64,000 nt of DNA from a bacterium (GTDB lineage Bacteria; Acidobacteriota; Polarisedimenticolia; Polarisedimenticolales; Polarisedimenticolaceae). Both the position numbers and the translations under genes were made by a program. The notes below the pieces were generated by a model. The model was given only the letters and a program-made list of their open reading frames with translations, was not told the DNA's origin and did not search any database. Within the stretch, counting starts at the first letter, position 1; every line of letters begins with the position of its first letter. The DNA lies in NCBI GenBank assembly GCA_024226515.1, contig JAAELQ010000008.1:62001-126000 (forward strand), read 5' to 3'. Below are positions 34,926 through 43,800 of this stretch, in pieces.

Positions 34926-35819
34926 GTGCGAATCTATCCCCTGGTCCTGTCGGCCGTGCTTCCGTTCTTCGTACTCGCCGGCGCATGGGCTGCCGAGCCC
35001 GAGTCTGTCGAAGAGCCGCCCATGCTGCTCGGCGCGTGCACCGAGGCCCAGCTGAACGAAGAGCCGTTTTCCGAGTGGTACCGCGAGGAGTACGAAGGGT
35101 ACGAGCCCAACGCCGACGTCGTGGCGCAGCTGCGGCGCGCCGACCGCAGGGGCGTCGAGCTGACGCTGTTCTTCGGGACCTGGTGCGGCGACAGTCGCCA
35201 CGAGGTGCCGCGCATGGTCAAGCTGCTGCGCCAGGCCGGCTTTTCCGACGACGACGTCGAGCTGATCGCCGTCGACAGGGGAGAGGGCGTGCACAAACAG
35301 TCACCGGGCGGCGAGGAGCGCGGGGTCGAGATCTACCGCGTGCCCACGCTCGTGATCCGCCGCGGCGGGAGGGAAGCCTCGCGCATCGTCGAGTTTCCGG
35401 TGCTCTCGCTCGAGCGCGACCTGCTGGCCATCCTGGACGGCGAACCCTACGAGCCGAACTACCTCTCGTATCCGCTGATCCGCCGCTGGCTCGACGAGGG
35501 GCTGCTGGTGGACGAGAACGTCAGCGCCCGTGGCTTGGCGGGGCAGGCGCGCCACCTCATCGCCTCGGAAGGCGAGCTGGCCGCGGCGGCCAACGTGTTG
35601 ATCGAGCGCGGCGACGTCACCGAGGGAGTGACGCTGGCGCGCGTCAACTGCGCGCTGCACCGTGAGAGTGCGCGCTGTGCTGCGCGGTTGGCCGAGGCGC
35701 TGCTGCGCGCCGAGAACCACGAGGCCGCCGCCGAGGCTGCGCAGCGGGCGCTGCGGCTCAACACCGACGGCGAACGGGTCGAGGAACTGGTGGAACTGCT
35801 GTCGCGGGCAAGAAAATGA
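34926..35819 (+). CDS. Exported thioredoxin-fold protein with CGDS in place of CxxC
   Basis: A 297-residue protein. The GTG at 34926 follows TGGAGGAACCC, which fixes the start. Signal peptide to about residue 25 (AGAWAAEPE). The thioredoxin domain runs about 75-180: LTLFFGTWCGDSRHEVPRMV has C87 but lacks the second cysteine (CGDS), and VPTLVI carries the cis-Pro. The C-terminal half is helical with TPR-like repeats (AARLAEALLRAENHEAAAEA). With one active-site Cys it cannot do ordinary dithiol chemistry, so an isomerase, peroxiredoxin-like or purely binding role is more likely. It stands alone and ends in a strong bidirectional hairpin shared with the porin gene. Confidence 0.78.
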   Translation: MRIYPLVLSAVLPFFVLAGAWAAEPESVEEPPMLLGACTEAQLNEEPFSEWYREEYEGYEPNADVVAQLRRADRRGVELTLFFGTWCGDSRHEVPRMVKLLRQAGFSDDDVELIAVDRGEGVHKQSPGGEERGVEIYRVPTLVIRRGGREASRIVEFPVLSLERDLLAILDGEPYEPNYLSYPLIRRWLDEGLLVDENVSARGLAGQARHLIASEGELAAAANVLIERGDVTEGVTLARVNCALHRESARCAARLAEALLRAENHEAAAEAAQRALRLNTDGERVEELVELLSRARK

Positions 35820-35857
35820 GGACCCGGATTCGGGGAGCTCCCCGGACCCGGATCCTC
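35818..35857. terminator. Bidirectional hairpin between the thioredoxin-like and porin genes
   Basis: Arms of 18 bases (35818-35835 and 35840-35857) with three mismatched or wobble positions flank AGCT. The core CGGGG-AGCT-CCCCG is perfect. It starts inside the stop codon of the plus-strand gene and ends 10 nt from the stop of the convergent porin gene. Confidence 0.6.
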
Positions 35858-35867
35858 GAAGAGGGAA

Positions 35868-37034
35868 TCAGAATACGTATTGAGCTTGCAGGAACGTCGT
35901 GTCGATGTCGACGTCCTCCTCGCCGGCGACGTTGGTCGCCATCCGGTGGGTCAACTGCAGCTTGGCCTTGTGCTTGTTCCAGAACCAGTTGACGCTGACG
36001 TCGACGCGCTCGAACTCGGTCTGGTAGTTGTCGGCGTCCTGGGACTCGAACCCGAGCGCGAGCTCGAGGTTCTTCAGCACCATGTAGCCGCCCTCGACCG
36101 TGATCTTCTCGAGGTCGGTTGTGCCGTCGAGGTAGATCCCGCCGGTGAAATCCTCGACGACCGTGTCGCCGCTGACGACCTGGAACGCGGCGTCGACCGA
36201 CAGGCCGTGGCCGCGCAGGCCGCTGGAGACCTCGAAGCCGGTCGCGCTGTCCAGATCCGCCTTGTCCGGGTCGAGGGAGAGCCCGTCGTCGTCCGTGAAG
36301 GTGTTGTTGTCGTCGTCGTTGCTCCAGGTGAAACCGGACGCGCCGACGGTGAACTTCCAGTCGTCCGAGCGGAAGTCGCCCTGGTCGAACTTCATGTAGC
36401 CCAGCGGGTGGAAGTCGACTCGGCCGGCGGCGACCCAGCCCTCGTTCCAGTCGCCCTGCCTGTTGACCGGCGAGTCGAAGTCCATGCGCCCCGAGGCCGG
36501 GTCGTGGTGCTCGGCGCCCACGGCAGCGGAGTACGAGAACTTCCCGGACGATGCCTTGCCGTCGAGGCGCAGCCCGAGCTGCCGGTCGGGCGAACCGAAG
36601 TTGTGGTCGCCGGTGAACGTGCGCTCCACGTGCTGCTGCCGCTTGGACGACGTCAGGAACTCACGCGAGAACGGCGTCTTGGTGTTGCCGATGCTCAGCT
36701 TCAGGCCCTCCGCCTTGAACCCGGAGTAGCGCATGAAGGCGTCCTTGATCGCGACCTCGTCCGAGTCGAGCGACTTGCCGAAGTCGAACTGGATCTTGCC
36801 GTACCAGTCCTCGGTCACCGTGCCGGCGATGTACGGCCGCAGACGACGGAAGAACACGTCGTCACGCGAGTCGCCGGACTCCGGGTTGATGTTGAGATAC
36901 TGGAGCTGGATCCGGCCTCCGACCTCGATCTTCTTGTTGCCCTCCTCGTAGACCACGATCCCGGCGCTGCCCGCCGAAGCCGCGATGAGAGCCGTTGCGA
37001 AAGCGAGTCCCCAGAGGTTCCGCCCCCTCGACAT
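35868..37034 (-). CDS. Phosphate-selective porin (OprO/OprP-family) outer-membrane protein
   Basis: A 388-residue outer-membrane beta-barrel. The ATG at 37034 (MSRGRNLWGLAFATALIAAS) gives a proper signal peptide and has AGGAG 8 nt upstream; the frame further upstream is non-coding. The mature start GIVVYEEGNKKIEVGGRIQL and DDVFFRRLRPYIAGTVTEDW are family signatures, followed by alternating strands and acidic loops (SNDDDNNTFTDDDGLSLDPD, possibly Ca-binding). The last residue is Phe in LQAQYVF, the C-terminal barrel signal for BAM insertion. OprP-type porins take up phosphate or polyphosphate under starvation, and a triple Pho box lies upstream (37158-37186), so induction by phosphate limitation is expected. 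Specificity among anions is not readable from sequence. Confidence 0.85.
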   Translation of the reverse strand: MSRGRNLWGLAFATALIAASAGSAGIVVYEEGNKKIEVGGRIQLQYLNINPESGDSRDDVFFRRLRPYIAGTVTEDWYGKIQFDFGKSLDSDEVAIKDAFMRYSGFKAEGLKLSIGNTKTPFSREFLTSSKRQQHVERTFTGDHNFGSPDRQLGLRLDGKASSGKFSYSAAVGAEHHDPASGRMDFDSPVNRQGDWNEGWVAAGRVDFHPLGYMKFDQGDFRSDDWKFTVGASGFTWSNDDDNNTFTDDDGLSLDPDKADLDSATGFEVSSGLRGHGLSVDAAFQVVSGDTVVEDFTGGIYLDGTTDLEKITVEGGYMVLKNLELALGFESQDADNYQTEFERVDVSVNWFWNKHKAKLQLTHRMATNVAGEEDVDIDTTFLQAQYVF

Positions 37035-37157
37035 ATTCGAACTCCTGGTCCTTTCGGACGTTGGTCGAGGCCCGCTCCGCCTGCGCGGTCTCCGGATGCC
37101 CCGAAATTGCCACATACAAGCCTTTCGGCGGCAACGTATCCGCCGCGGATGTGTAAC

Positions 37158-37186
37158 CTGTTAGCTCGCTGTTAAATGCATGTTAG
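37158..37186 (-). promoter_or_regulatory. Triple 11-bp-phased repeat: putative Pho box of the porin gene
   Basis: On the plus strand CTGTTAG (37158-37164), CTGTTAA (37169-37175) and ATGTTAG (37180-37186) recur at exactly 11-bp intervals. E. coli PhoB half-sites are CTGTCAT and Bacillus PhoP half-sites TTAACA (TGTTAA on the opposite strand), both at 11-bp spacing. The array lies 124 nt upstream of the porin ATG and its last repeat overlaps the stop codon of the LABN gene. Reading toward the porin it is CTAACA-TTAACA-CTAACA. Confidence 0.6.
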
Positions 37187-37476
37187 GGATCGCTCGGATC
37201 GGGCGTAAGGTGCTGCCGCCGCACCAGGGCGAGGTTTCGAGCGTACATGAGGATGCCGCCGGCCTGACCGACGATGAACACGACGTCCGCGCGGTGGATG
37301 GCGTAGGCGAGCAGGCAGACCCCGCCCGCCAGCGAGAAGTACCAGAACGCCACGGGCAGGACGCTGCGGCGCCTACGCTCGGATGCGATCCACTGCACGA
37401 GGAATCGACAGGAGAACAGCAGTTGCCCCGCAAAGCCGAGCACAATCCAGCCGCTGAGTAGTTGGTCCTGATTCAT
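37183..37476 (-). CDS. LABN-domain membrane protein (lipid A biosynthesis N-terminal-like)
   Basis: A 97-residue protein with three hydrophobic segments: WIVLGFAGQLLFSCRFLVQW, PVAFWYFSLAGGVCLLAYAI and VVFIVGQAGGILMYARN. This is the LABN domain, found at the N-terminus of some LpxB-linked proteins or alone, related to small drug/sugar-type transporters. The conserved R-F-x-V-Q-W and F-W-x-x-S residues are present. It probably handles a lipid-linked sugar or lipid A step in the inner membrane; exact role unknown. The ATG at 37476 fits the family; the open frame upstream does not. Its stop overlaps the Pho box of the porin gene that follows on the same strand. Confidence 0.8.
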   Translation of the reverse strand: MNQDQLLSGWIVLGFAGQLLFSCRFLVQWIASERRRRSVLPVAFWYFSLAGGVCLLAYAIHRADVVFIVGQAGGILMYARNLALVRRQHLTPDPSDP

Positions 37477-37570
37477 GACTGCACCACCTCGGCCGCAGTC
37501 TAGCTCGGACGCGCCGGGCGGCGATACAATCGCCGCGGAGTGCCCAGGCCGGGGAAGGGGCCGCGATCGC

Positions 37571-40500
37571 ATGTGTGCAATAGACGGAAGCAGGACGTTT
37601 CGCGGATCCACGGCGATCGGGCTCGTGGGGCTGGGCCTGGTCGCGATCCTCGGCCTCCTGCCCGGACGCGCATCCGCCGCCGTACTGGAAGAGCTGCGCG
37701 TCGACCGCATCGGGGTGGCGCGCGGGCTGCCCTCGGACACGATCACGGCGCTGTGCCAGGACCGGGCGGGGTTCCTGTGGATCGGCACGCGCGAGGGTCT
37801 GGCGCTGCACGACGGGTACACGACCCGCGTGTTCGACCACTCGATCGCGGAGTCCGCGTCCCTGTCGGACAACTACATCCGGACCATCTTCGAGGATCGC
37901 AACGGCGATCTGTGGATCGGAACCAACTCCAGCGGCCTGAATCGTCTCGAGCGCGCGACGTGGAGCTTCGAGACCTTCCGCCACGATTCGGCCGACTTCA
38001 ACAGCCTGAGCCACGACAGCGTGTACGCGATCTTCGAGGACAGCCGCGGGAGATTGTGGGTCGGTACGCAGGACGGCCTGAATCTGTTCCGGCCGGACGA
38101 CCGCTCGTTCGAACGCTGGTACGCCGATCCCGACGACCCGAGTTCGCTGCCGCACTCCTGGATCTCCGGGATCGTCGAGGACGGTGAGGGGTACCTGTGG
38201 GTCGGCACGATCGGACGCGGAGTGGCGCGGATCGGACCCGATCTGCAGCAAGTCGAACGTTTCGGGCCCGAGTCCGCGGAGGATCAGTCCAACCTGGTCT
38301 TCGCCCTGACCGTCGGTCGCGACGGGCGTGTGTGGATCGGAACCCAGGTCGGGGTCCTGTGGGTGAACGGGGACTCGGGCGAGTTCGCCGAACCGGCGTT
38401 CCCCGCGTCGACCGCGAGCGAGACCGAACGCATCGTGACTTCAATGGCGTTCGACGCCGAGGGCAAGTTGTGGATCGGAACGTGGGGTCACGGACTCCAC
38501 GCCGTCGATCCAACGCTGAGCTCGCGCAGCGTCTACCGCCACGAGACCCAGCGTCCGGACAGTCTGGGCGCCGACCGAGTCTCCGCGATCGCTTCGACCC
38601 CGGGCGGCGATCTGTGGGTCGGCACGTGGGGCGGCGGCGTCAATCGTTTCCGCGGGACCGGAGAGTCGTTTCGCTCCATCGGCGAGGAACGACCGGGGAA
38701 GCCGGGGCTGGTCTACCGCGATGCGACCGCGGTGTTCGAGGACTCGTCGGGCGGCCTGTGGATCGGTACCTGGGGCAAGGGGCTGCAACGCAGGGCGCTC
38801 GGTGACGATCGGTTCGAGCTGCTCGAGTCGAATTCCATCGACCCGCTGGGTCTGTCCACGGTGCTGTCGCTGGCCGAGACCCCCGACGGTGCGATCTGGG
38901 CCGGGGCGATGTCGGGCCTGACCCGTATCGACCCGGCATCGGGGGAGGCCGTGGGGCTTCCGCGACGACCGGAGGACCCTCGCGGGCTGGGTCGCGGCTA
39001 CGTCACCGATCTGATGACGGACCGCGACGGAAACCTGTGGGTCGGCACCGGAGGCGGAGGCGTGCACCGGCTGGCGCCGGATGCGCAGTCATTCGATCGC
39101 TTCCGGCACGATCCGAACGACCCGGCTTCGCTGAGCAACGATTTCGTCACCTCGCTCGCCGAATCGACGGACGGGACGATCTGGGTCGGTACGCGGTCGG
39201 GTGGACTCAATGCGCTCGATCCCGTTACCGGACGCTCGCGTCGCTACCAGCCGGAACCCGACGATCCCGCGTCGCTGAGCCACCACTACGTGTTCGACGT
39301 GCTCGTCACGCGCGACGGAGAGCTCTGGGTCGGGACGGCCGGGGGCGGCGTCAACCACCTGCTCGACGCCGAGGCGGGGACGTTCGAGCGCATGACCGAG
39401 GTCGACGGGTTGATCGCCGACGACGTCGTCGGGTTGCTCGAGGACGACGACGAGTCGCTGTGGATCGCCACGCGCCGCGGGCTGTCGCGCTACGATCCGC
39501 TCGGCAACCGCTTTGCCAACTTCGGGCCCGGCGACGGGCTCGCCGCGCTGGAGTTCACCGCCGGCGCCGGCGCGACCGGGCGCAACTCGCTGTACTTCGC
39601 GTCGGCCGGCGGGGTCACCGTCGTGCAGCGCGGCACATCGTTCCGCACGCCGCGGCCGTCCCCGGTGCGCATCACCGCGCTGCGCACGTTGGAGGGGCCG
39701 GTGACCGGACAGGGACCGCCGTGGGACCTGGATCGAATCGACATTCCTTACGGCACCGCGTTGACCGCTCAGTTCACCGTTCTCGACTACCGACACCCGC
39801 ACCGCTACCAGTACCGCATGCAGGGGATCGACGAGCGCTGGATCGATCTCGAGGATCGCCGCGAGCCGACCTTCGCCAACCTGGACCCCGGCGTCTACCG
39901 CCTCTCCGTGCGCGGGCGCAACGCGCAGGGAGTGTGGGCCGAGACCGCGTCGACGCTCGAGATCCACGTCGTTCCTCCGTTCTGGATGACGAACTGGTTC
40001 CGCGGTCTGGTCGCGTTCGTGTTGGTGCTCGGCGTGTGGACCGGCCACACCGTTCGCACGTCGAGCCTCGAGAAGCGCAATCGAGAGCTGGAGCGACTGA
40101 AGAACGAGCGCGAGCGCGCCCTGTTCGAGGCGCACGAGAGCCGCGAGCAGCAGGACGAGACCTACCAACGCCTGCGCCGGCTGACGCGTCGGCTGGAGCA
40201 TGCCAAGGAAGAGGAGCGGCGCTTCATCGCGCGCGAGCTGCACGACGAGCTCGGACAGGCGCTGAGCGCCGCGAAGATCACCCTGCAGCGGCTGTCGCGC
40301 AAGCTCACGACGCCGGGCGACGCCCGGTTGACGACCGACGCGATCGAGTTGATCAACGGCCTGATCTCGCGCGTGCGCGAGCTGTCGCTGGACCTGCGGC
40401 CGCCGCTGCTCGACGAGCTGGGCTTCATGCCGGCGCTGCGCGGCTACGCCGAGGGGCAGTCCCAGCGAACCGGCCTGCGGATCCGCGTCGTCGCCGAGCC

Positions 40501-40834
40501 GGAGCCCGACGCCATGGATCCCGACGTCGCCACGGCGGCGTTCCGCGTGGTGCAGGAAGCGTTGACCAACGTCGTCAGACACGCGGGCGCGCGCAACGTC
40601 GAGATCGGCGTCGACTGCGGCGACGAGCGCGTACGGTTGTCGATCCGCGACGACGGCGCCGGGTTCGATCTGGATCAGGCGCTGGAGGCGGCGGTACGCG
40701 GCCGGCACCTCGGCCTGCTCGGCATGCGCGAGCGAGTCGAGGCGCTGGGCGGTGTGCTCGTGGTCGACTCCGCGCCGGGACGTGGCACGGCGATCACCGC
40801 GGAGCTGCCGTTGACCGATGAGCTTCCGGCCTAG
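37571..40834 (+). CDS. Propeller-sensor histidine kinase (Reg_prop, Y_Y_Y, HisKA_3)
   Basis: A 1087-residue sensor kinase. Signal sequence about 12-37. Fourteen propeller blades follow, recognisable by D-x-x-G-x-L-W-I/V-G-T (13 clear copies and a final YFASAGGVTV), i.e. two seven-bladed propellers. A Y_Y_Y domain (HPHRYQYRMQGIDERWIDLE) comes next, then a membrane segment about 805-825, a coiled linker, and a HisKA_3 domain with phospho-acceptor H891 in FIARELHDELGQALSAAKI. The HATPase_c domain has VVQEALTNVVRHAG, IRDDGAGFD and HLGLLGMRERVEALGG. Such kinases sense extracellular ligands, often glycans, and phosphorylate a NarL-type regulator; none is encoded nearby, so it is an orphan. The stop codon lies within a hairpin shared with the tricorn gene. 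Confidence 0.93.
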   Translation: MCAIDGSRTFRGSTAIGLVGLGLVAILGLLPGRASAAVLEELRVDRIGVARGLPSDTITALCQDRAGFLWIGTREGLALHDGYTTRVFDHSIAESASLSDNYIRTIFEDRNGDLWIGTNSSGLNRLERATWSFETFRHDSADFNSLSHDSVYAIFEDSRGRLWVGTQDGLNLFRPDDRSFERWYADPDDPSSLPHSWISGIVEDGEGYLWVGTIGRGVARIGPDLQQVERFGPESAEDQSNLVFALTVGRDGRVWIGTQVGVLWVNGDSGEFAEPAFPASTASETERIVTSMAFDAEGKLWIGTWGHGLHAVDPTLSSRSVYRHETQRPDSLGADRVSAIASTPGGDLWVGTWGGGVNRFRGTGESFRSIGEERPGKPGLVYRDATAVFEDSSGGLWIGTWGKGLQRRALGDDRFELLESNSIDPLGLSTVLSLAETPDGAIWAGAMSGLTRIDPASGEAVGLPRRPEDPRGLGRGYVTDLMTDRDGNLWVGTGGGGVHRLAPDAQSFDRFRHDPNDPASLSNDFVTSLAESTDGTIWVGTRSGGLNALDPVTGRSRRYQPEPDDPASLSHHYVFDVLVTRDGELWVGTAGGGVNHLLDAEAGTFERMTEVDGLIADDVVGLLEDDDESLWIATRRGLSRYDPLGNRFANFGPGDGLAALEFTAGAGATGRNSLYFASAGGVTVVQRGTSFRTPRPSPVRITALRTLEGPVTGQGPPWDLDRIDIPYGTALTAQFTVLDYRHPHRYQYRMQGIDERWIDLEDRREPTFANLDPGVYRLSVRGRNAQGVWAETASTLEIHVVPPFWMTNWFRGLVAFVLVLGVWTGHTVRTSSLEKRNRELERLKNERERALFEAHESREQQDETYQRLRRLTRRLEHAKEEERRFIARELHDELGQALSAAKITLQRLSRKLTTPGDARLTTDAIELINGLISRVRELSLDLRPPLLDELGFMPALRGYAEGQSQRTGLRIRVVAEPEPDAMDPDVATAAFRVVQEALTNVVRHAGARNVEIGVDCGDERVRLSIRDDGAGFDLDQALEAAVRGRHLGLLGMRERVEALGGVLVVDSAPGRGTAITAELPLTDELPA

Positions 40835-40854
40835 TGGACCTAACGGTCCACTAG
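40831..40854. terminator. Perfect palindromic hairpin holding both convergent stop codons
   Basis: CTAGTGGACC (40831-40840), TAAC, GGTCCACTAG (40845-40854): 10 bp perfect arms with a 4-nt loop. The kinase stop TAG is 40832-40834 and the tricorn stop TAG (read as CTA on plus) is 40851-40853, so both genes terminate inside the same stem and either transcript can form it. Confidence 0.55.
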
Positions 40855-43800
40855 TTGTAGTCGAACGACTTGTCCGGGAACGCGGGCGGCAGCAGGTCCT
40901 CGACGGGTTCTTCCTCGATCTTGCGCTGCAGCCACTCCACCGCGGCCTCGAGTTGCGCGTCGCGCCCGTTGAACGTCGCATGGGGCAGGTTGTCGACGAC
41001 GATGTCCGGCTCGACTCCGTGTCCCTCGATCAGCCACTCGCCCTGCGGCCCGTAGACGCCGAACTCGGCCGCGGTCGCGACGCCGCCGTCGACGAGGAAG
41101 TTGCTCGACGTGAGCCAGATCTCACCGCCCCACGTGCGCGTCCCGATGACCTCGCCGATGTCCAGGCGCTTGATGCCTTCGGCGAACGCCTCGCCATCGG
41201 ACGCCGTGCGCTCGTTGCACAGCACGACGACATGTCCGCGGAAGGCGTATTGCATGTTCCACATCGGAGCCTGCCCCGCGTGCTGATTCCAACCGAACCA
41301 GGCGCGGCGCAGAAGCCGGCTCAACAGCCAGCTGTCGATGTTGCCGCCTCGGTTGTGGCGCACGTCGACGATCAGGCCCTTGCGATTGAATGCGGGGAAG
41401 TAGCCCTTGGCCCACTCCGTGTAGTTGCGCCCGCCCATCGCGCGCAGATGCAGGTAGCCGATATCGCCGTCGCCGAGCCGGTCGACCTCGAGCCGCCGCG
41501 TGTACTCCCACTCGTGATAGCGCAAGTTGTCGGCGCTCGACCCGCTTGCCGGATGGACGATCGCGTCCCGCGCATCGCCACCGTCCGCGGGTTTCACGCG
41601 CAGCAGCACCTGCCGCCCCGACTGGTTGCGCAGCAGCATGTGCGCGTCCGGCACGGACAGCGTCGGGGTCCCATTGATCGACTCGATGACGTCTCCCTCG
41701 CGCACGTCGACTCCGGGCACGCGCAGCGGGTGGCGGAAGTCGGGGTCCTCGGGGTCGGCGCGGTAGACGTGCCCCACGCGGTAGCCGCCCGCCTCCTCGT
41801 CGCGCGTCAGGACCGCGCCCAGCGACGCGGGTCGGATGTCGTCCTCACCCGACCGGTGGTCGCCGCCGCGCACGAAGATGTGCAGCGCGCTCAGCTCGCC
41901 GACCATCTGCGCCAGCAGGTCGGCCAGCTCGCCGCGCGACGTGACGCGCTCCACGAGCGGCAGGTACTTGTCGCGCATCGCCGGCCAGTCGACGCCGTGC
42001 ATGCCGCGGTCGTAGAAGTAGTCGCGCTCGAGCCGCCAGGCCTCGACGAACATCTGACGCCACTCTTCCTCGGGGATGACCGACAGCTTCCACGCGCCGA
42101 GGTCGACGGCGGTCTTGTCCAGTGACGCTTCCGCGGGAGCGGCGGGGATCACGTGCAGAGCGTTGCCCTTGCGCACGAGCAGCTTCTTGCCGTCGCCGCT
42201 CATCTCGTAGCTGCCGATCTCGCCGACGATCGTCTTGACCTCGAACTCCTCGTGCGTGATCTTCGCGCCGACCAGCGAGGTCTGCCGCGCGCCGGTGGCG
42301 CGCGAGGTCCAGAACAAGCCCTGGTCGTTGACGGTGAGGTTCGCGTAGTTCCCGGGCGGGGCGCTCACCTCGTGCAGGCGATCGCGGATACGCTCCAGGT
42401 CGATGACGACCGGCACGGCGTCCTCGTCCTTCTTCTTTTTCTTCTTGCCCTTCTTCTCCTCGTCCTCGGATGCGCCCTCGTCGCTCGTTTTCTCGTTCGC
42501 GTCGGGGTCGTGCAGCTCGTCGAGCGGCGCGAAGGGCGAACGCAGGCCGTCCTGCAGCGCCAGGGCGAAGATCTTCTGCGTCTTGTCGAGGTAGGGCTCG
42601 GGCTGGTAGTTGCCCCACGGGCTACCCACGATCGAGACCAGGTGCCGTTCGGAGAGGAAGTAGAGCCAACTGCCGTCCGCGCTGAAGGCCGGGGAGTAGC
42701 TCTCGTAGCGCTCGCTGGTGATCGTGGTCGACTCACCGGACTCGACGCTATACAGCGCGACGCGCGATACGAGGTTTCCGCCCGAGCGCGAATAGGCGAG
42801 CCACCTGCCGTCGGGCGACCAGGCCAGGCCCGAGTAACCCGAGACGGCGTTCTTCTCGATCAGCTTGTCCGTGTCGCTCTCGACGTCGTAGACGAACAGA
42901 CGCTGATCCTTGTCGTGATGCGCGACGCGCTTGCCGTCCGGTGACGGAAGCGTCTCCCAGCGCAGTACGCTGCCGTTCTCGGTGAGCTGCGCGGCGTCTC
43001 CGACCCCGTTGGCCGGCAGTTGCCACAGCTCGACCTCGCCCGACTCGTCCGACAGCGCGACCAGGCTCTCGCCATCCGGCATGAACCGCGCTTCCCGGTA
43101 CCGCACGCCCTCCTTGCGCGTCGCCTCCACCAGACGCCCCTGGCGCAGCGGCGCGACGAAGACCCTGCCGCGCGCGGTGAGCACGACGCGGTCCCCGGTC
43201 TTCGAGACGTGAGCCGACGTCATGTAGTCCATCGGAGAAGCGACCCAGTTCTCGCGCGTCTGGTCCAGGTCGGAGTCCAGCGTGATGTCGACGGCCCGGT
43301 CACGGGCCGCGGCGATGTCGTAGATGCGGATGTCCGCGCCGACCTTGTAGGCGATGCGGCCGCCCTCGAGATCGGGCGAGGCGACGTCCCAACCCGAATG
43401 CGTCGTGTGCTGCCGCTTGTCGCCGCCGTCGGGCAGCATCGACCACAGGTTCATCGTTCCGTCACGGTCGCTGACGAAGTACACGCGGCCGTTCCAGACC
43501 ATCGGTCGCTTGCTCGTCCCCGCGTGGTCGGCGGTCAGCGGCCGGGCTTCTTCGTCCCCCTCGGCGAAGCGCCAGATGTTCTGCGCCGTGCCGCCCTTGT
43601 AGCGCTTGGTGTGGCTGCCCTGGAAGTGCAGGCGGGTGAAGAACAGCGTGCCGTCGTCGCCGTACCAGCCGTCGGCGGCCTGGGCCAGCGGGATCCGCTG
43701 CGGGGTTCCCGCGACCGTGTCGCGGCCGACGTCGAGTGTGACCAGTTGCCAGGCCGGAAGCGTCGAGAACGTCTCGGTGCTGTACATCACGCGCCCGTCG

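Noticed and set aside
37158..37186. Three TGTTA repeats considered as a CRISPR remnant or iteron
   Set aside because: Repeats are 7 bp with 4-bp gaps, 11-bp period, in a promoter position; far better explained as a Pho box.
37740..39500. Regularly spaced near-identical DNA words (CTGTGGATCGG-like), considered as a tandem repeat or CRISPR
   Set aside because: They encode the LWIGT turns of the propeller blades at variable intervals; the DNA between is coding and not spacer-like.
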